Position numbers and translations under genes: made by a program. Below, one piece after another: positions 36,393 through 45,508 of a stretch of DNA of 64,000 bases. Source of the DNA: Rhodoferax lithotrophicus (lineage in GTDB: Bacteria > Pseudomonadota > Gammaproteobacteria > Burkholderiales > Burkholderiaceae_C); NCBI RefSeq assembly GCF_019973615.1, contig NZ_AP024238.1, positions 2,418,001-2,482,000 on the forward strand, given 5' to 3'. The notes beneath the pieces were generated by a model, which saw only the letters and a program-made list of their open reading frames with translations, did not search any database and was not told the origin of the DNA. The first letter of the stretch is position 1; the number at the start of each line of letters is the position of its first letter.

Positions 36393-37130
36393 ATGACTGA
36401 ACTCAACAACATCACCCTCACACCCCGCACCACACCGCGCTGCTGGGCCCTCATCCCCTGTGCCGGCACCGGCTCTCGCGCTGGCGCGGCAGGCCCCAAG
36501 CAATACCAGGTGCTGGCAGGTAAACCGATGGTGATGCACACCCTGGCGGCGTTTGCCGAAGTGCCGCGCATCGACCAAACCCTGCTGGTGGTGTCACCGG
36601 ACGACAAATTCTTTCAAACCTCTGAAATTGAAAATGCATCATTTTTAATAGCTGCTTACGGAGGTTCCACAAGGGCTGCAAGCGTATTTAATGGTTTAAA
36701 TGCCTTGCTGACCGAGGGCGCAGTCGATCATGACTGGGTGCTGGTACACGATGCCGCCCGCTGCCTGATCACCCCGGCGCAAATCAACCAGTTGCTCGAT
36801 GCCTGCCTGGATGACGAAGTCGGTGGCCTGTTGGCCCTGCCGTTGCCCGACACCCTGAAAACCGCCCACGCCGGCCGGGTGGCCGCGACCTTGCCGCGTG
36901 CCGACAAATGGCTGGCGCAAACCCCGCAAATGTTCCGCATTGGCAGCCTGCTGGAAGCGCTGGAGCTGGCGGGTGACGCGGTCACCGATGAATCGAGTGC
37001 CATTGAAGCCATGGGCCTGTCGCCCAAGCTGGTGGTGGGCAGTGCGCAAAACTTCAAGGTGACTTACCCGGAGGATTTTGAGCTGGCGCAGGCGGTGTTG
37101 CATAGCCGCATGACAAGGAAAACAACATGA
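36393..37130 (+). CDS. ispD: 2-C-methyl-D-erythritol 4-phosphate cytidylyltransferase IspD
   Basis: 245 residues. It activates MEP with CTP in the non-mevalonate isoprenoid pathway. The nucleotide-binding [17 protein letters not shown], the [14 protein letters not shown] segment, [10 protein letters not shown] and the C-terminal [11 protein letters not shown] are all present. The ATGA overlap with ispF couples translation. The region encoding [18 protein letters not shown] (36630-36700) is unusually AT-rich and carries a copy of the dispersed repeat, without lengthening the protein relative to the E. coli enzyme recalled for comparison. Confidence 0.95.
   Translation: MTELNNITLTPRTTPRCWALIPCAGTGSRAGAAGPKQYQVLAGKPMVMHTLAAFAEVPRIDQTLLVVSPDDKFFQTSEIENASFLIAAYGGSTRAASVFNGLNALLTEGAVDHDWVLVHDAARCLITPAQINQLLDACLDDEVGGLLALPLPDTLKTAHAGRVAATLPRADKWLAQTPQMFRIGSLLEALELAGDAVTDESSAIEAMGLSPKLVVGSAQNFKVTYPEDFELAQAVLHSRMTRKTT
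36650..36678 (-). repeat. Degenerate dispersed repeat inside ispD
   Basis: On the minus strand: CAGCCC (36678-36673), TTGTGGAAC, CTCCG, TAAGC, AGCT, followed by ATTAAAAATG. The right half and flank match the copy in the DUF1624 gene, and the 9- and 5-base spacings hold; the left half has diverged. It encodes [11 protein letters not shown] in frame, overlapping a conserved IspD motif. Confidence 0.55.
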
Positions 37131-37609
37131 ACTTCAGAATCGGAGAAGGCTGGGACATTCACGCGCTGGTCGAAGGGCGCAAACTCATTCTGGGCGGCAT
37201 CGAAGTGCCCTACCACCTGGGCCTGCTCGGCCACTCGGATGCCGACGTGTTGTTACACGCCATTACCGACGCACTGTTGGGTGCCGCCGCCCTGGGCGAC
37301 ATCGGCACCCATTTCCCCGACACCGACGCACGCTTCAAAGGCGCAGACTCCAGCGTGCTGCTGGCCGAGGCCGCCCGGCGCGTGCGCGAAAAAGGCTTTG
37401 AGATCGGCAACGTCGACAGCACCATCATCGCCCAAGCCCCCAAGCTGATGCCCCACATGCCCACCATCCGCGCCAGGGTGGCCCAGACACTGGGGCTGGC
37501 GCTGGATCAGGTCAACGTGAAAGCCAAAACCGCTGAAAAAATGGGGCCGGTAGGGCAGGGTCAAGCGATGGAGGCGCGGGCTGTGGTGTTGCTGATTTCT
37601 TCAAGGTAA
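37127..37609 (+). CDS. ispF: 2-C-methyl-D-erythritol 2,4-cyclodiphosphate synthase IspF
   Basis: 160 residues, normal length. Motifs [11 protein letters not shown] (metal ligands Asp and His), [30 protein letters not shown] and the C-terminal [19 protein letters not shown] are all present. It cyclises the CDP-ME phosphate product with loss of CMP, downstream of IspD in the same pathway. It overlaps ispD by 4 bases. Two dispersed-repeat copies follow the stop. Confidence 0.97.
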   Translation: MNFRIGEGWDIHALVEGRKLILGGIEVPYHLGLLGHSDADVLLHAITDALLGAAALGDIGTHFPDTDARFKGADSSVLLAEAARRVREKGFEIGNVDSTIIAQAPKLMPHMPTIRARVAQTLGLALDQVNVKAKTAEKMGPVGQGQAMEARAVVLLISSR

Positions 37610-37618
37610 ATCGACCTC

Positions 37619-37647
37619 TAGCGCAATTGGAATAAGCGTAAGATGCT
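37619..37647 (+). repeat. Dispersed TAGCGC-N9-AAGCG-N5-AGCT repeat, first of a tandem pair after ispF
   Basis: TAGCGC, AATTGGAAT, AAGCG, TAAGA, TGCT. Similarity to the copy at 37782 extends well beyond the core: both continue with a T-rich stretch, TAGTG(A/T)ATGCAG and a CATG about 10 bases later. Confidence 0.8.
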
Positions 37648-37781
37648 CTTTTTTTGGTAGTGAATGCAGGGTAAGGCATGAACAACTGTCAGTGGCTGTG
37701 GCAGTTGCAGGAGCGTTGGCTGGCGCACATCATGGCTTCTTCCGTCCCAACAGGGGCATAAAAATGAATAAAAATAGGCTC

Positions 37782-37810
37782 TAGCGCCATCAAAATAAGC
37801 GTAAGTAGCT
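37782..37810 (+). repeat. Dispersed TAGCGC-N9-AAGCG-N5-AGCT repeat, second of a tandem pair
   Basis: TAGCGC, CATCAAAAT, AAGCG, TAAGT, AGCT, preceded by AAAATAGGC and followed by CTTATTTTGATAG. It abuts what appears to have been the original 3' end of the CoA transferase gene (stop at 37812-37814 on the minus strand). Confidence 0.85.
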
Positions 37811-37870
37811 CTTATTTTGATAGTGTATGCAGCGGTATGTCATGTTCCGCCGCCAGCTGCTCTAGCGCCT

Positions 37871-37896
37871 GGCAGCTACGGCTGGCAGCTACGGCT
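37871..37896. repeat. 13-bp tandem duplication at the 3' end of the CoA transferase gene
   Basis: GGCAGCTACGGCT occurs twice back to back (37871-37883 and 37884-37896), followed by a further partial GGCAGC. Thirteen bases is not a multiple of three, so the duplication shifts the minus-strand frame and brings in a TAG at 37876-37878. Confidence 0.9.
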
Positions 37897-38733
37897 GGCA
37901 GCAAACTTCGCAATCGCTTGCTGGGTAGCGGGCTCCAGCATCATGGCCGGGCCGGTCCAGGCCAGGCCGATGGCGGCGCACAGGGATTTGGCAAAGTGCG
38001 GTTCCAACGCGGCCAGGGCCAGGCGGGCGTCTTGGCAAGGGTAGACGTGGTAACCAGCGTGGCCACCGCCGAGCACGGTACCGGGCAAAGTCAGGCCCCA
38101 ACTGCGCGGCAGGGCTAGGTGGGCGGCTGCGTCGGACAAGGCTACTTCGAAAAAGCTGCCTTGGCCTGTTTGGCGCTGCAACAGCACAGCTTGCAAGACC
38201 GCCTCAGTGGCCATCAGTGCGCCGCCCATGTCGGCGTAGAGCGTGGCGGGCAAGTCCAGGCCGGTGATCAGGTCGTTTTCTGCCAGGTAGGTCAGGTCGT
38301 GGCCGGGGGCTTCGGCCGCCGCGCCGGGGGAGCCAACGATGGCCACCAGGCTCAGGTGCGGGTGCTGGGCGCGCAGGCTTTTCCAGCTCAGGCCCAGTTT
38401 GCTCAGGGCACTGGGGCGAAACGAGGTCAGCAACACGTTGGCCTTGGCCAGTTCGCGCTGCAGGGCTTTTTGACCGGTCTCGGTTTTTAAGTTGTTGACC
38501 TTGACGCGAATACCCTGGTGCAGCGCCGTATAGACACTGGGGCTGTAGGCACTCATCGGGTCGCCTGTCATTTGCCCGGTTGCGCCTGCGGGTGCAGGGG
38601 GTTCAATTTTCAGGCAGCTGGCTCCCATCTGGCGCAGGCGTTGCAAGGCAGCGGGGCCAGGCAGGTTCAGGCTCAGGCTCAAAATGCGCACACCCTTGAG
38701 GCTGCGGCTGGCTTGGGGTCGGTTTTTTTTCAT
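37876..38733 (-). CDS. CaiB/BaiF-family CoA transferase, C-terminus lost by frameshift
   Basis: 285 residues with GVRILSLSLNLPGPAALQRL at the N-terminus and the family core EVALSDAAAHLALPRSWG and GGGHAGYHVYPCQDARLAL. It is shorter than full family III CoA transferases (~380-400). The present frame ends in SRSCQP. Removing one copy of the adjacent 13-bp duplication restores 17 more codons (ALEQLAAEHDIPLHTLSK) ending at 37812, a typical C-terminal motif of this group. The catalytic Asp expected near GxxxEAPGHDLTY is present. Activity of the truncated form is uncertain. Confidence 0.8.
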   Translation of the reverse strand: MKKNRPQASRSLKGVRILSLSLNLPGPAALQRLRQMGASCLKIEPPAPAGATGQMTGDPMSAYSPSVYTALHQGIRVKVNNLKTETGQKALQRELAKANVLLTSFRPSALSKLGLSWKSLRAQHPHLSLVAIVGSPGAAAEAPGHDLTYLAENDLITGLDLPATLYADMGGALMATEAVLQAVLLQRQTGQGSFFEVALSDAAAHLALPRSWGLTLPGTVLGGGHAGYHVYPCQDARLALAALEPHFAKSLCAAIGLAWTGPAMMLEPATQQAIAKFAASRSCQP

Positions 38734-38850
38734 GCTTTGCCAAAGTTTGAGAGGGACGGGTGGATGTGTCGTGCCAGGGATGCGGCTTTGCTTTTATCAT
38801 AGGCAAGTTGGCATCAGCCACCGAACCACTTTGACTGCAGAAAGATGTTT

Positions 38851-40257
38851 ATGAAATTGATCGCCGCATATGGGCCAAAGCCGTGCCCCCAGTTTGTCCG
38901 TTGGCTTGCTCTGGTTGGTGCCACTGTGGTCATGGCGGGTTGTGGTGGGGGCGAGTCCATTGTGGGGGCCAACAGTGCGGTCACGCCAGCCTTCAGCAGC
39001 CTGACTGCCGCGTCTATGAAGGTTGGTGTGGCCTCAACGCTGACCGTGACGGGAACCAATTTGCCGCTGACCGCTACCTTGACACTGGCCAGTGGCTCCT
39101 GTGCATCCCCTACCAACAACACCGCCACCGGGTTTTCTATTGTTTGCACACCCACTTCATCCACCGCACAGTCGGCCACGGTGTGGTCAGCACCTCAGGC
39201 TTCGGGTGGTTACTGGCTGGGCCAGCAGACGCTGACGGTGGCCGCCGCAACCAGTTTGATGCCCCTGAATGACACGGGTATTTCCGCTACACAGTGTTTC
39301 CAAAGTGGCAGCAACAATTTGATCAGCTGTACCCTGGCTACCGCCACCGCGCTGAATGACAAGCAGGACGGCATGGTCGGACGGGATGTGGATTTCACGG
39401 ATCAAACGGATGGGGTGAATGGCAGCAGCCTGGCTTTTCCTGGTGCGGTGACAAACTGCGTGAAAGACCAGGTGACCGGCTTGGTCTGGGATCGTGCATC
39501 GACCGCTTTGACCAGCGCCTTGCCTACCGGATACCGCGATGAATCGGTGAAATTGGCTACAGCAGCCAATACCAGTTCCTTGTGCGGGCTGACCAACTGG
39601 CGTGTGCCCACCCGGCTGGAACTGCAAAGTTTGGTGCTGTTTAATGCACCTTTTGCAAGTGGTGCAACCAATATGGCTTGGTTCCCGGCCACTTTGCCCA
39701 ATGCCTATTTTTCAAGCTCGGTTTACCAGCCCAACTCTGCCAACAACGCCTGGTTGGTGAATTTTGCGCAGGGTGCCACCGTGACGCTATCGGGCGCAGG
39801 TGCTGGTGCCGTTCAGGTGCGGCTGGTTTCCGGTGGCATCACGGCACCAGCCACACGTTTCACGCCTTCGTCAGATGGCACGGAAGTCACCGACGCCATC
39901 ACGGGTCTGATCTGGCGGCGGTGCAGTGAAGGGCAAACCTGGAATGGCAGCACCTGCACAGGCACTGTCAGTGCTTACACCCATGAAGGCGCCATGGTGC
40001 AGGCCAAATCGCAAAGTACCTGGCGTTTGCCCAATGTGAAAGAACTCTCCAGTCTGACCGATGAGAGTTTGTACAGCCCGTCGATTGATACGACAGTTTT
40101 TGCCGCATCACCTGCCGGGGCTTTCTGGAGCGCCACACCGGTGGTGATTTCCGGTAATGCCCGCAGTGATCAGGCCTGGAGTGTGGACTTTCTGGATGGC
40201 AGCGTGACCCCTGTGGCACGCTCCACCGCCACGGGGTTTGTGCGCCTGGTGCGTTGA
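38851..40257 (+). CDS. DUF1566 (Lcl C-terminal) lipoprotein
   Basis: 468 residues from the ATG at 38851 (an ATG two codons earlier is possible; AGAAAG precedes both). The signal peptide ends in the lipobox VVMAGC (Cys31). A beta-rich Ig-like part (~45-130) is followed by two DUF1566 domains, each with the pattern TGLxW ... WRxPTxxEL/WRLPNVKEL ... FWSAT. Such proteins are extracytoplasmic and often secreted or surface-anchored; no activity is established. A terminator follows the gene. Confidence 0.85.
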   Translation: MKLIAAYGPKPCPQFVRWLALVGATVVMAGCGGGESIVGANSAVTPAFSSLTAASMKVGVASTLTVTGTNLPLTATLTLASGSCASPTNNTATGFSIVCTPTSSTAQSATVWSAPQASGGYWLGQQTLTVAAATSLMPLNDTGISATQCFQSGSNNLISCTLATATALNDKQDGMVGRDVDFTDQTDGVNGSSLAFPGAVTNCVKDQVTGLVWDRASTALTSALPTGYRDESVKLATAANTSSLCGLTNWRVPTRLELQSLVLFNAPFASGATNMAWFPATLPNAYFSSSVYQPNSANNAWLVNFAQGATVTLSGAGAGAVQVRLVSGGITAPATRFTPSSDGTEVTDAITGLIWRRCSEGQTWNGSTCTGTVSAYTHEGAMVQAKSQSTWRLPNVKELSSLTDESLYSPSIDTTVFAASPAGAFWSATPVVISGNARSDQAWSVDFLDGSVTPVARSTATGFVRLVR

Positions 40258-40314
40258 CAGGGGTATTTGCGAGCAGCCAAATCCATCAGGGGCCACGGGT
40301 AGAATCCAGGCCTG

Positions 40315-40343
40315 CACAAGATCATTTTGTCTTGTGTTTTTTT
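40315..40343 (+). terminator. Rho-independent terminator after the DUF1566 gene
   Basis: CACAAGA (40315-40321) pairs with TCTTGTG (40330-40336) across an 8-base loop, followed by seven T. Confidence 0.75.
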
Positions 40344-40411
40344 CTTCTATGCACTTTTCAGAGGCCAGCCGTTGAGTGCTGCACAAGAAGTCAAACGGCT
40401 CAAGGATTTTC

Positions 40412-41656
40412 ATGAAACGTGTCGATGATTTTCGCCTGAAGTTCGGTCAAAAAGAGTATGTGCCGATCATGATTGGCGGTATGGGTGTGGATATTTCAAC
40501 CGCTGAACTGGCGTTGGAAGCCGCCCGCTTGGGGGGCATTGGGCATATTTCAGATGCCATGGTCAACGATGTGTCTGACCGTCGTTTTGACACCAGTTTT
40601 GTCAAAGACAAGACCAAGCAGTACAAACACAACATCCTGAATGCGGACAAGTCCGAGGTCAAATTTGACCTGGACATCCTGGCAGAGGCCACGCGCCGCC
40701 ATGTCGGGGCCACCATGGAGGCCAAGAAGGGTGATGGCTTGGTGTTTGTGAACTGCATGGAAAAGCTCACCATGAATGGCCCGCGTGAAACCTTGCAGGT
40801 GCGTATGGCCTCGGCACTGGATGCTGGTATTGACGGGATTACCCTGAGTGCGGGCTTGCACCTGGGCTCGTTTGGCCTGATTGCCGACCACCCACGCTTT
40901 CGTGATGCCAAGCTGGGCATCATCGTCTCCAGCGTACGGGCACTGCAGCTGTTTTTGCGCAAAAACGCCCGCTTGAACCGTTTGCCAGATTTTGTGGTGG
41001 TGGAAGGCCCCTTGGCCGGTGGTCATCTGGGCTTTGGCCTGGACTGGGCGCAATATGACTTGGCTACCATCATTGCCGAGGTGATCAAATACGTGGCGGA
41101 TGAGCAACTCAACATTCCGGTGATTGCCGCAGGCGGCATATTTACCGGCACTGACGCGGTGTCGTTTTTGGAGACCGGCTCCGCTGCCGTTCAGGTGGCA
41201 ACCCGTTTCACCGTGGCGGATGAATGCGGCCTGCCAACAGCGGTGAAGCAGGATTACTTCCGGGCCAATGAAGATGACATCGTGGTCAACACCATTTCGC
41301 CTACCGGTTACCCGATGCGTATGCTCAAGGGTTCGCCAGCCATTGGTGACGGTATTCGCCCCAATTGTGAGTCTTATGGCTATCTGCTCGACGGCAATGG
41401 CAATTGCGCTTACATCACTGCATACAACCGTGAGCTGGCGCTGCACCCGGATGGCAAAAACATTTCAGTGCAAGACAAAACCTGTCTGTGCACCCAAATG
41501 CGCAACTTCAAGCTGTGGACCTGTGGTCACTACACCTACCGCCTGAAAGACACCACACGCCGCAATGATGATGGTACTTACCAAACACTCAGTGCCGAGC
41601 ACATTTTCAAAGACTACCAATTCAGCGTGGATCACCAAGTGGCCTTGCCGGTTTGA
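40412..41656 (+). CDS. Nitronate monooxygenase-like FMN enzyme
   Basis: 414 residues from the ATG at 40412 (AAGGA six bases upstream; the frame is open 12 codons earlier). A TIM-barrel flavoprotein of the nitronate monooxygenase / 2-nitropropane dioxygenase family: IMIGGMGVDISTAELALEAA, VEGPLAGGHLGFG, and VIAAGGIFTGTDAV with the FMN-binding glycines. The C-terminal ~70 residues contain a cysteine-rich stretch (DKTCLCTQMRN, LWTCGHYTYR) not typical of small nitronate monooxygenases. The substrate is not known. A strong terminator follows. Confidence 0.85.
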   Translation: MKRVDDFRLKFGQKEYVPIMIGGMGVDISTAELALEAARLGGIGHISDAMVNDVSDRRFDTSFVKDKTKQYKHNILNADKSEVKFDLDILAEATRRHVGATMEAKKGDGLVFVNCMEKLTMNGPRETLQVRMASALDAGIDGITLSAGLHLGSFGLIADHPRFRDAKLGIIVSSVRALQLFLRKNARLNRLPDFVVVEGPLAGGHLGFGLDWAQYDLATIIAEVIKYVADEQLNIPVIAAGGIFTGTDAVSFLETGSAAVQVATRFTVADECGLPTAVKQDYFRANEDDIVVNTISPTGYPMRMLKGSPAIGDGIRPNCESYGYLLDGNGNCAYITAYNRELALHPDGKNISVQDKTCLCTQMRNFKLWTCGHYTYRLKDTTRRNDDGTYQTLSAEHIFKDYQFSVDHQVALPV

Positions 41657-41679
41657 ACCGCGGCATCTGAAAATACCCA

Positions 41680-41713
41680 AGCCCCGCTCGCGTCAGCGAA
41701 ACGGGGCTTTTTT
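41680..41713 (+). terminator. Rho-independent terminator after the nitronate monooxygenase-like gene
   Basis: AGCCCCG (41680-41686) and CGGGGCT (41702-41708) form the stem, followed by a run of T to 41713. Given the convergent gene at 41739 it may serve both directions. Confidence 0.85.
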
Positions 41714-41738
41714 CTCAGGTGCGTTGGTTAACAGCAGG

Positions 41739-42428
41739 TTAAAACTGAATACCCGCAGGGTTGTTCGGGTTGTTTTTGGGAGCTGCCGGGATCACAGCCG
41801 GACTTGATGCGGGCACAGTAGGTGCGGGTTTTTCAACCGCTGCAGGTATTGGAAGTGCTGCCAGTGGTGTGGCCACTGAAGCGCGGTAGCTGGCAGGGAG
41901 TTTGGATTGCGCCGGATAACCCGCTGCATCCAGGTATTGTGTCCACTCGGTCGATGAATACCCCGACAGGTGTTGCGATCCAATGGTCATAAAAGGCAGG
42001 GCAGTAGCGCCGCTCAAGCTTTTTAATGCTTCGGCATCTTGTGCCGTGGTTACAGTTTTTTCAGTAAAAGGCACACCTCTGCCAGTGAGCATGTTGCGAC
42101 CACTGCCACACGGTGCGCAGTTGTTGCCGCTGTACAGCGTGACGGGGTATTTGCCCACCACCTGGCGTAGCTCAAAAGGCAATGTCGCCGTGCTGGATGT
42201 TGCGGCGGGTTCAGCTTTCTCAACAGCAGTGACTTTGTTGGAGGGTGACACCGCTGGTTTATCAGAAAAAGTGACGCGTCCATCTGGACCAACGATGCGG
42301 TAAACGGTTTGTGCATGCAGCGTGGTCGCGCTCAACAGCAAGCTGGTACAAACCAAGGTCAACAAAGAGCTTACTTGAGGCGGTATGTGGGCCTTTATGG
42401 GTTTTCGGGAGAGATGTTGCAAGAGCAT
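41739..42428 (-). CDS. Exported DUF4124 / glutaredoxin-like protein
   Basis: 229 residues from the ATG at 42428, with AAGGAA seven bases upstream. A signal peptide ends near TTLHAQ (~residue 40). A DUF4124 motif (YRIVGPDGRVTFSDKP) is followed by a glutaredoxin-like fold with a CAPC redox pair in LYSGNNCAPCGSGR and ATALPFMTIG, then a Pro/Ala-rich tail. A periplasmic thiol-redox role is likely. It begins 10 bases after the prlC stop, so the two are co-transcribed. Confidence 0.8.
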   Translation of the reverse strand: MLLQHLSRKPIKAHIPPQVSSLLTLVCTSLLLSATTLHAQTVYRIVGPDGRVTFSDKPAVSPSNKVTAVEKAEPAATSSTATLPFELRQVVGKYPVTLYSGNNCAPCGSGRNMLTGRGVPFTEKTVTTAQDAEALKSLSGATALPFMTIGSQHLSGYSSTEWTQYLDAAGYPAQSKLPASYRASVATPLAALPIPAAVEKPAPTVPASSPAVIPAAPKNNPNNPAGIQF

Positions 42429-42438
42429 GTGTGTTCCT

Positions 42439-44493
42439 TTAGGCCGGTACAGCCATACCTTGATGACGCAACAAGGCATCCAGGGTTGGTTCACGACCTC
42501 GAAATGCCTTGAAAGATTCCATGGCTGGGCGGCTGCCACCGGATTCCAGAATGGCTTGCCTGAATTTTTGCCCGGTTTGTACATTGGGCAAACCATCCGA
42601 TCCCACGGTCTCTTCAAAAGCCGCGTAGGCATCGCTGCTCAACACTTCAGCCCATTTGTAGCTGTAATAGCCAGCGGCATAACCGCCGGCAAAGATGTGG
42701 CTGAAGGTGTGCGCAGTGCGTGACCAGCTGGGTGGTTGCAGCACGGCGACTTCTTTTCGCACCTGGTCAAGCAGCGGCATGATGTCCAGCGCCGGGTCAT
42801 GCGCGGTGTGTAACAGCATGTCAAACAGCGAGAACTCGATCTGGCGCAGGGTTTGCATGCCGCTCTGGAAATTTTTGGCGGCCAGCATTTTGTCGAACAA
42901 GGCACGGGGCAGGGGCTGGTCGGTATCCACATGGGCGGTCATGTTTTTGAGCACATCCCATTCCCAGCAGAAGTTTTCCATGAACTGGCTGGGCAACTCG
43001 ACGGCATCCCACTCCACACCGCTGATGCCCGACACATCACGCTCGTTGACTTGTGTCAGCAAGTGTTGCAGGCCGTGGCCAAATTCGTGGAACAGGGTGG
43101 TGACATCATCATGCGTCAGCAGGGCAGGCTTGCCATCGACCCCGCTGGCAAAGTTGCACACCAAATGGGCCACCGGGGTTTGCAGGGTGTGGGTGTCGGG
43201 GCGCAGCCAGCGGGCGCGCACATCATCCATCCAGGCACCGCCACGTTTGCCATTACGCGCCGCCGGGTCCAGGTAGAACTGGCCCACCAACTCTGGCGCA
43301 CCTTGTGGCTGCATGCGTTCGATACGAAAGAAACGCACCGACTCAAACCAGACCGGGGCATGGTCTTCACGGATGCTGACCTCAAACAGGGTTTCGACAA
43401 TTTTGAACAGTCCCGCCAGCACTTTGTGCAAGGGAAAGTATTGTTTGACTTCTTGCTCATTAAATGCGTAGCGCGCCTCCTTGAGTTTTTCACTCACATA
43501 AGGCCAATCCCAAGGCTGGGGATCATTCAGGCCCAGGTGTTCGGAGGCAAATGCACGCAGATCCGCCAGGTCTTTTTCGGCAAAAGGCCGGGCACGGTTG
43601 GCCAGATCACGCAAAAAGTCAATCACTTGTTGTGGTGACTCCGCCATTTTGGGAGCCACCGACAAGGCACCAAAGTTGGCGTAACCCAGTAGCCTGGCTT
43701 CTTCCAGGCGCAAGGCCAGCAATTCGTTGATGATGGCGGAATTGTCAAATTTGGCACTGTCTCCTTCAGCCTGTTCAGAAGCGCGGGTGACATAGGCTTT
43801 GTAAAGTTTTTCACGCAAAGCGCTGCTGCTGGCAAATTGCATCACCGGCAGGTAACAGGGCATTTTCAGGGTCAGTTTGTAACCCTCTTGGCCATCAGCT
43901 TGCGCTGCACTGCGGGCTGCGTGTTTGACATCCTCAGGTAAACCATCGAGTTCATCTGCTTGGGCGTAGTAGCCAAAGGCATCCGTGGCATCCAGCGCGT
44001 TTTCGCTGAATTTTTGGCTCAAGGCGGCTTGACGCTCGGCAATGGCGGCAAAGCGTTCCCGATCCGCGCCCTGGAGATCGGCCCCCCCCAACACAAAGTT
44101 GCGCAGAGCATTTTTCAGGGCTTGGTGCTGCTCACTGTTCAGGCTTTGCGGGTCAATGGCACGGTATTTGGCATACAAGCGCTCATCAGCACCCAGGCGG
44201 GTGTAGAACTCGGTAACCTTCGGCAGGGCCGCGTTGTAAGCGGCACGCAATTCGGGCGTATCTGCCACGCTGTTCAAGTGGCTGACCGTGCCCCATGTAC
44301 GCGACAGGCGTTCGATGGTCACATCCAGCGTTTGGGCAATGGTGTCCCAGCTGGCCTCAAAGTCGGGAGCGGTCACGGTTTCAAGTGCTTCATTGGCTTG
44401 CTCTAGAAGCTGATCGATGGCGGGTTCAACATGCTGAGGACTAATCTGGTCAAAACGAGGCAGGCCGTCGAAAGAGAGGAGGGGATTGGTCAT
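42439..44493 (-). CDS. prlC: Oligopeptidase A (M3 metallopeptidase)
   Basis: 684 residues from the ATG at 44493 (MTNPLLSFDGLPRFDQI). The zinc site HEFGH occupies residues 469-473, with the third ligand downstream in the GVEWDAVELPSQFMENFCWE helix. It is a cytoplasmic endopeptidase degrading short peptides, including signal peptide fragments. It lies between folD and the glutaredoxin-like gene on the minus strand. Confidence 0.95.
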   Translation of the reverse strand: MTNPLLSFDGLPRFDQISPQHVEPAIDQLLEQANEALETVTAPDFEASWDTIAQTLDVTIERLSRTWGTVSHLNSVADTPELRAAYNAALPKVTEFYTRLGADERLYAKYRAIDPQSLNSEQHQALKNALRNFVLGGADLQGADRERFAAIAERQAALSQKFSENALDATDAFGYYAQADELDGLPEDVKHAARSAAQADGQEGYKLTLKMPCYLPVMQFASSSALREKLYKAYVTRASEQAEGDSAKFDNSAIINELLALRLEEARLLGYANFGALSVAPKMAESPQQVIDFLRDLANRARPFAEKDLADLRAFASEHLGLNDPQPWDWPYVSEKLKEARYAFNEQEVKQYFPLHKVLAGLFKIVETLFEVSIREDHAPVWFESVRFFRIERMQPQGAPELVGQFYLDPAARNGKRGGAWMDDVRARWLRPDTHTLQTPVAHLVCNFASGVDGKPALLTHDDVTTLFHEFGHGLQHLLTQVNERDVSGISGVEWDAVELPSQFMENFCWEWDVLKNMTAHVDTDQPLPRALFDKMLAAKNFQSGMQTLRQIEFSLFDMLLHTAHDPALDIMPLLDQVRKEVAVLQPPSWSRTAHTFSHIFAGGYAAGYYSYKWAEVLSSDAYAAFEETVGSDGLPNVQTGQKFRQAILESGGSRPAMESFKAFRGREPTLDALLRHQGMAVPA

Positions 44494-44555
44494 GTTCTTA
44501 ATCAGTTGAGGGCAGAGCGGGTTCACTGCGTGTACTGCGGTCTGTCCCGCAAAGT

Positions 44556-45422
44556 TTAGATGGTGGTGCGTTCAGCCGCTTCAAGGGTGTTGACCAGCAG
44601 CATGGTAATGGTCATGGGGCCAACCCCGCCCGGCACCGGGGTAATGTAGCTCGCCACCTGGCGCACGCCTTCAAAGTCCACGTCACCACAGAGTTTGCCT
44701 TCATCGTTGCGGTTCATGCCCACGTCCAGCACCACCGCACCGGGTTTGACCATGTCGGCGGTAAGCACATTGCGTTTGCCGACGGCGGCGACGATCACAT
44801 CGGCCTGCAGCGTCATGGCCTTGAGGTCATGCGTGGCACTGTGGCACAGGGTCACGGTGGCGTTTTTCTCCAGCAGCATCAAGGCCATGGGTTTGCCGAC
44901 GATGTTGGAGCGGCCAATCACCACCGCGTGTTTGCCGCGCAGGTTGTAGCCAATGGATTCGAGCATCTTCATGCAGCCGTAAGGTGTGCAAGGCCAGAAG
45001 CCGGGCATGCCGGTCATCAGGGCCCCGGCGCTGGCCACGTGAAAACCGTCCACGTCTTTGGCTGGCGAGATGGCTTCAATCACCTTGCTGGCGTCAATAT
45101 GTTTGGGCACCGGCAACTGCACCAGAATGCCGTGGATGGTGGGATCGTTGTTGAGGGTGTCGATGCGTGCCAGCAGCTCAGCTTCAGTCATGCTGGCATC
45201 GTACTTTTCCATTACCGAGTGGAATCCGCAGTCTTCACAGCCTTTGACCTTGTTGCGCACATAGACCTGGCTAGCCGGGTTTTCACCCACCAAAATCACG
45301 GCCAAACCGGGGGTGATGCCACGTGCTTTGAGCGTTTGAACGCGTTCGGTGACTTCGGTGCGCAATTGTTTGGAGAGGGCAATACCATCAATGATCTGGG
45401 CGGTTTGGGAGAGTGTGGTCAT
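44556..45422 (-). CDS. folD: Bifunctional methylenetetrahydrofolate dehydrogenase/cyclohydrolase FolD
   Basis: 288 residues from the ATG at 45422, with GGAG seven bases upstream (the frame is open 7 codons further). Motifs [14 protein letters not shown] (catalytic Lys), [26 protein letters not shown] for NADP binding and [15 protein letters not shown] are present. It interconverts methylene-, methenyl- and formyl-tetrahydrofolate. It heads the folD-prlC-glutaredoxin-like run. Confidence 0.97.
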   Translation of the reverse strand: MTTLSQTAQIIDGIALSKQLRTEVTERVQTLKARGITPGLAVILVGENPASQVYVRNKVKGCEDCGFHSVMEKYDASMTEAELLARIDTLNNDPTIHGILVQLPVPKHIDASKVIEAISPAKDVDGFHVASAGALMTGMPGFWPCTPYGCMKMLESIGYNLRGKHAVVIGRSNIVGKPMALMLLEKNATVTLCHSATHDLKAMTLQADVIVAAVGKRNVLTADMVKPGAVVLDVGMNRNDEGKLCGDVDFEGVRQVASYITPVPGGVGPMTITMLLVNTLEAAERTTI

Positions 45423-45447
45423 GTTGGCTCCAACAAATTTCATGAAT

Positions 45448-45480
45448 AAAAAAGCCCGCTTGTCCTTATGGGGCGGGCGT
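45448..45480 (-). terminator. Rho-independent terminator of the two-component operon
   Basis: On the minus strand GCCCGC (45478-45473) and GCGGGC (45459-45454) pair and are followed by a run of T (45453-45448). It separates the response regulator gene from folD. Its upstream arm overlaps a half copy of the dispersed repeat (GGGCG-TAAGC-AGCT at 45475-45488). Confidence 0.75.
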
Positions 45481-45508
45481 AAGCAGCTATGTTAAATAAA
45501 GCAAATAT

